The position numbers were made by a program, and so were the translations under genes. Shown piece by piece: positions 61,464-64,000 of a stretch of 64,000 nt of DNA; the stretch's first letter is position 1, and each line of letters starts with the position of its first letter. Source of the DNA: Oleisolibacter albus (GTDB taxonomy: Bacteria; Pseudomonadota; Alphaproteobacteria; Azospirillales; Azospirillaceae); contig NZ_QGNJ01000010.1 of the NCBI RefSeq assembly GCF_003336875.1, forward strand, positions 1 to 64,000. The letters are read 5' to 3'. Under the pieces are notes generated by a model that searched no databases, was not told where the DNA came from, and saw nothing but the letters and a program-made list of their open reading frames with translations.

Positions 61464-61967
61464 ATGTCGAAGGATCTGCTGCGGTACGACCGGATGGTGG
61501 AAGCAGCCAAGCGGAGCGTCGTCCGTGCGGCCCTGCGTGAGGTCGTGACCCAGGGCGGCGAGCTTCCCGGGGACCACCATTTCTATCTGACCTTCCGCAC
61601 CGACAGGCCGGGCGTCGATATCCCGGACTATCTGCGTACCAAATACCCGCAGGAGATGACCATCGTCCTGCAGTACCAGTTCTATGATCTGGAGGTGACG
61701 ACGGAAGCGGTCAGCGTCACCCTCAGCTTCGGCGGCGTGCTGCGCCGGCTGGTGATCCCCATGGCGGCCCTGCTGACTTTCGCCGACCCGTCGGTCAATT
61801 TCGTCCTGCAGTTCCAGCCGGATGAGGATGGCATCGACCTGCCGGACGAAGAGGATGAGGTCCTGATGGACTCGTCCGCCCCGGACGAGGTCGCCGCGGA
61901 AGACCAGGATGGAGAGCCGGCCAAGGGGGCCACGGTGGTGGCCCTGGACGCCTTCCGCAAGAAGTGA
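61464..61967 (+). CDS. sspB: ClpXP adaptor SspB, alphaproteobacterial type
   Basis: SspB tethers ssrA-tagged proteins to ClpXP. The 167-aa sequence matches the alpha-type (PF04386): LLRYDRMVEAAKRSVVRAAL, HHFYLTFRTDRPGVDIPDYL, YPQEMTIVLQYQFYDLEVT, TLSFGGVLRRLVIPMAALLT. An acidic linker leads to the C-terminal ClpX-binding tail VVALDAFRKK. It directly follows ssrA, whose tag it should recognise, so the two may share regulation. The transcript ends at the hairpin 62021-62044. Confidence 0.95.
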   Translation: MSKDLLRYDRMVEAAKRSVVRAALREVVTQGGELPGDHHFYLTFRTDRPGVDIPDYLRTKYPQEMTIVLQYQFYDLEVTTEAVSVTLSFGGVLRRLVIPMAALLTFADPSVNFVLQFQPDEDGIDLPDEEDEVLMDSSAPDEVAAEDQDGEPAKGATVVALDAFRKK

Positions 61968-62014
61968 CCCTTTGCCGCGGCCCGGACGCGGCGGATTAAA
62001 CCGGCGTACCGGCG

Positions 62015-62047
62015 AAAAAAGGGGCGGCCCCGCGGGACCGCCCCTTT
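62015..62047. terminator. Bidirectional terminator between sspB and the OM protein gene
   Basis: GGGGCGG (62021-62027) pairs with CCGCCCC (62038-62044). TTT follows on the plus strand, and on the minus strand six T residues follow (complement of A62015-62020). It can end both converging transcripts, more strongly for the outer-membrane protein gene. Confidence 0.8.
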
Positions 62048-62084
62048 CTCATGCCCGTCGGGCTCATGCCCGTCGGGCGACCGC

Positions 62085-62699
62085 TCAGAAGTTGTAGCGG
62101 ACGGCGACGCGGAACAGGCTGGCGGTGCTGTCGTCCACGCCGCTGCCGCCATTGTTGATCCAGACATAGCGGTAGGACGGGACCAGATCCAGTTCCTTGG
62201 TCATCGGGATGGCCACGCCGACCTCACCGAACATGCTGAGGTCGGTGCTGGAGCCGCCGTCGATGGTGGAGCCGCCGAAGGTGAAGTTGTCGATGTCCAC
62301 ATCGGCGAAGCCGATACCGGCGCCCACATACGGGGTGAAGCCGGCGATGGCGACGTCATAGTAGCCGGCGACGGTGCCGGTGAAGACCGACTGGTCGGCA
62401 CCGAACTTCACCTTGGTGCCGTTGCCCTTGACGTGACCGCCATCGGTCTCGCCATAGCCCAGCTCGCCCTCGAAGCGGAACGAGCCCATGCGGTAGCCGA
62501 CAGCGCCGGTGAACATCCAGCCATTGTCGAAATCGATCGAGCCCTTGCCGCCCGCGACGCTGATGTCGCTATGATTCGGCACCAGCCAGCCGAAACCCGG
62601 GGCAACATAGAACCCGTCCTTCGCGGAGGCCGCGGCGGAAGCGCCTGTGGCCAGCAGAGCCGTGAGGGCCGTGGTCGCGAGGATCTTCTTCATGCTCAT
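62085..62699 (-). CDS. Outer-membrane beta-barrel protein (OmpA/OmpW-like)
   Basis: A signal peptide (KKILATTALTALLATGASAA) is followed by an eight-strand barrel pattern of alternating residues (GFYVAPGFGWLVP, SFRFEGELGYGET, VAGYYDVAIAGFTPYVGAGIG, LVPSYRYVWI). The protein ends SLFRVAVRYNF, where the terminal Phe is the BAM insertion signal. It belongs to the opacity/OMP_b-brl group; the ligand is unknown. I use the ATG at 62699; an ATG two codons later is equally possible. The preceding TTG is less likely. Confidence 0.88.
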   Translation of the reverse strand: MSMKKILATTALTALLATGASAAASAKDGFYVAPGFGWLVPNHSDISVAGGKGSIDFDNGWMFTGAVGYRMGSFRFEGELGYGETDGGHVKGNGTKVKFGADQSVFTGTVAGYYDVAIAGFTPYVGAGIGFADVDIDNFTFGGSTIDGGSSTDLSMFGEVGVAIPMTKELDLVPSYRYVWINNGGSGVDDSTASLFRVAVRYNF

Positions 62700-62929
62700 G
62701 ATTAACAACGCCTTTGAAAGGTCTGAAAACAGAACGACGGGACTATGCGCGCCGGAATCTGTCAGAAAAGTGTCATCCCGGCCGGGCGTTTCCTGAACGC
62801 GCCATCCTGTTGCCGTTCAGCAACATTTCCGAACCAGCCGGCGGCCTTGACAGGGCCGCAGCCGCATCCGAGCCTTGTTCCTTCCGCGTCGGCTCTCCGC
62901 TGCAGCGCCAGGAAGGAGCGTGCCCCGCC

Positions 62930-63310
62930 ATGTCCCGCGATTATGTCGACCATCTGCTGGAACTGCTGGCCCCCCTGGGTCCGGTGCGGGCCCGGGCCAT
63001 GTTCGGGGGCTGGGGGCTGTCGCTGGACGGGGCCACCTTCGCCCTGGTCGCCGCCGATATCCTCTATTTCAAAGTCGATGCGCAGACGCGGCCCGGCTAT
63101 GAGGCGTTGGGGTTGCGGCCCTTCGCCCCCTACCCCGACCAGCCGCACCGGGTCATGGGCTATTTCCCGCCCCCCGATACGGTGTTCGACGACGAGGATG
63201 AGCTGCTGTCCTGGGCCCGGCCGGCCGTGGATGTGGCCCTGCGGGCCCGCGCCGCCAAGGTGGCCAGACCCCGGCGCGGCACCGCTGCCCGCGTTCCCAC
63301 CCGGACATGA
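62930..63310 (+). CDS. TfoX N-terminal domain protein
   Basis: The 126-aa protein has the TfoX_N fold signature: [45 protein letters not shown] and [12 protein letters not shown]. It contains only the N-terminal domain, without the C-terminal helix-hairpin-helix of competence Sxy/TfoX, so it need not be a competence regulator. A basic tail ([17 protein letters not shown]) might bind nucleic acid. GGAAGGAG precedes the ATG at 62930. It converges with rpoD at a shared terminator. Confidence 0.9.
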   Translation: MSRDYVDHLLELLAPLGPVRARAMFGGWGLSLDGATFALVAADILYFKVDAQTRPGYEALGLRPFAPYPDQPHRVMGYFPPPDTVFDDEDELLSWARPAVDVALRARAAKVARPRRGTAARVPTRT

Positions 63311-63339
63311 AAAAGGCCGGTGGGATGCACCGGCCTTTT
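63310..63339. terminator. Bidirectional terminator between the TfoX-N gene and rpoD
   Basis: GGCCGGTG (63315-63322) and CACCGGCC (63328-63335) form an 8-bp stem with a 5-base loop. Four T residues follow on the plus strand, and five A residues precede it, giving T residues on the minus strand. It serves both converging genes. Confidence 0.9.
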
Positions 63340-63364
63340 CCGTCTCGACACACCAGCGTCCGGA

Positions 63365-64000
<636 letters not shown>

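Overview
The window is GC-rich alphaproteobacterial chromosome, most likely from the Azospirillum/Niveispirillum side of the old Rhodospirillales. The evidence is a circularly permuted two-piece tmRNA gene, alpha-type SspB next to it, an EcfG-type (GGAAC-N17-CGTC) promoter, the conserved block rsmB / rpe-heparinase-purH, and a type II-C Cas9 locus. The species cannot be fixed from sequence alone. Most genes are ordinary housekeeping genes: ligA, waaA-lpxK-lpxL-type lipid A genes, sdaA, lepA, purH, rpe, rsmB, msrA, htpX, ltaE, acs, cbs plus a cystathionine lyase, folA, thyA, sspB and rpoD.

Layout. 1-7.5 kb: two AT-rich exported proteins of unknown function (219-1130, 6273-7454) lie around a normal block (2OG oxygenase, acetate permease, ligA). 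With them are a 46-codon RiPP-precursor-like peptide and a rotted transposase. 7.5-21.7 kb: flavodoxin-fold reductase with divergent LysR, the Kdo/lipid A operon on the minus strand, several exported proteins, TerC, DUF2076, a HisKA_2-type kinase behind an EcfG-type promoter, an aldo/keto reductase and sdaA. 21.9-27.4 kb: a complete compact type II-C CRISPR-Cas locus. A predicted ~78 nt tracrRNA (minus) is divergent from cas9-cas1-cas2 (plus), and an array of 11 repeats and 10 spacers follows. The crRNA strand is predicted to be the minus strand, ending at a hairpin-T terminator between the array and cas2. A CAU tRNA lies upstream of the array in that same direction. 27.6-37.4 kb: pyruvate kinase-like gene, DUF2147, lepA, then an accessory stretch with REP-like palindromes, two IS5-type remnants, a DUF6602 gene and an HTH protein followed by repeated decamers. 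37.5-48.7 kb: purH, heparinase-like, rpe, DUF2243, a Rap1a/Tai-like protein, a c-di-GMP-I riboswitch in front of a secreted HExxH protein, rsmB, msrA, DUF2332, htpX and a DUF1674 protein. 48.9-64 kb: ltaE, nuclease, acs, DUF4870, HCCA isomerase, a reverse transsulfuration operon (cbs, CAT-like acyltransferase, cystathionine lyase), folA/thyA, ssrA-sspB, an outer-membrane barrel, a TfoX-N protein and the 3' part of rpoD, which runs off the end.

How the parts work together. Cas9, Cas1, Cas2, tracrRNA and the array form one adaptive immune unit. ssrA makes the degradation tag whose substrates SspB delivers to ClpXP, and the two genes are adjacent. cbs and the lyase convert homocysteine to cysteine. 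waaA, lpxK and the acyltransferase build Kdo2-lipid A. The c-di-GMP riboswitch and the EcfG-type promoter tie two otherwise unremarkable genes to lifestyle and stress signalling. Starts were chosen from Shine-Dalgarno spacing and family alignment as recalled; no database search was run.
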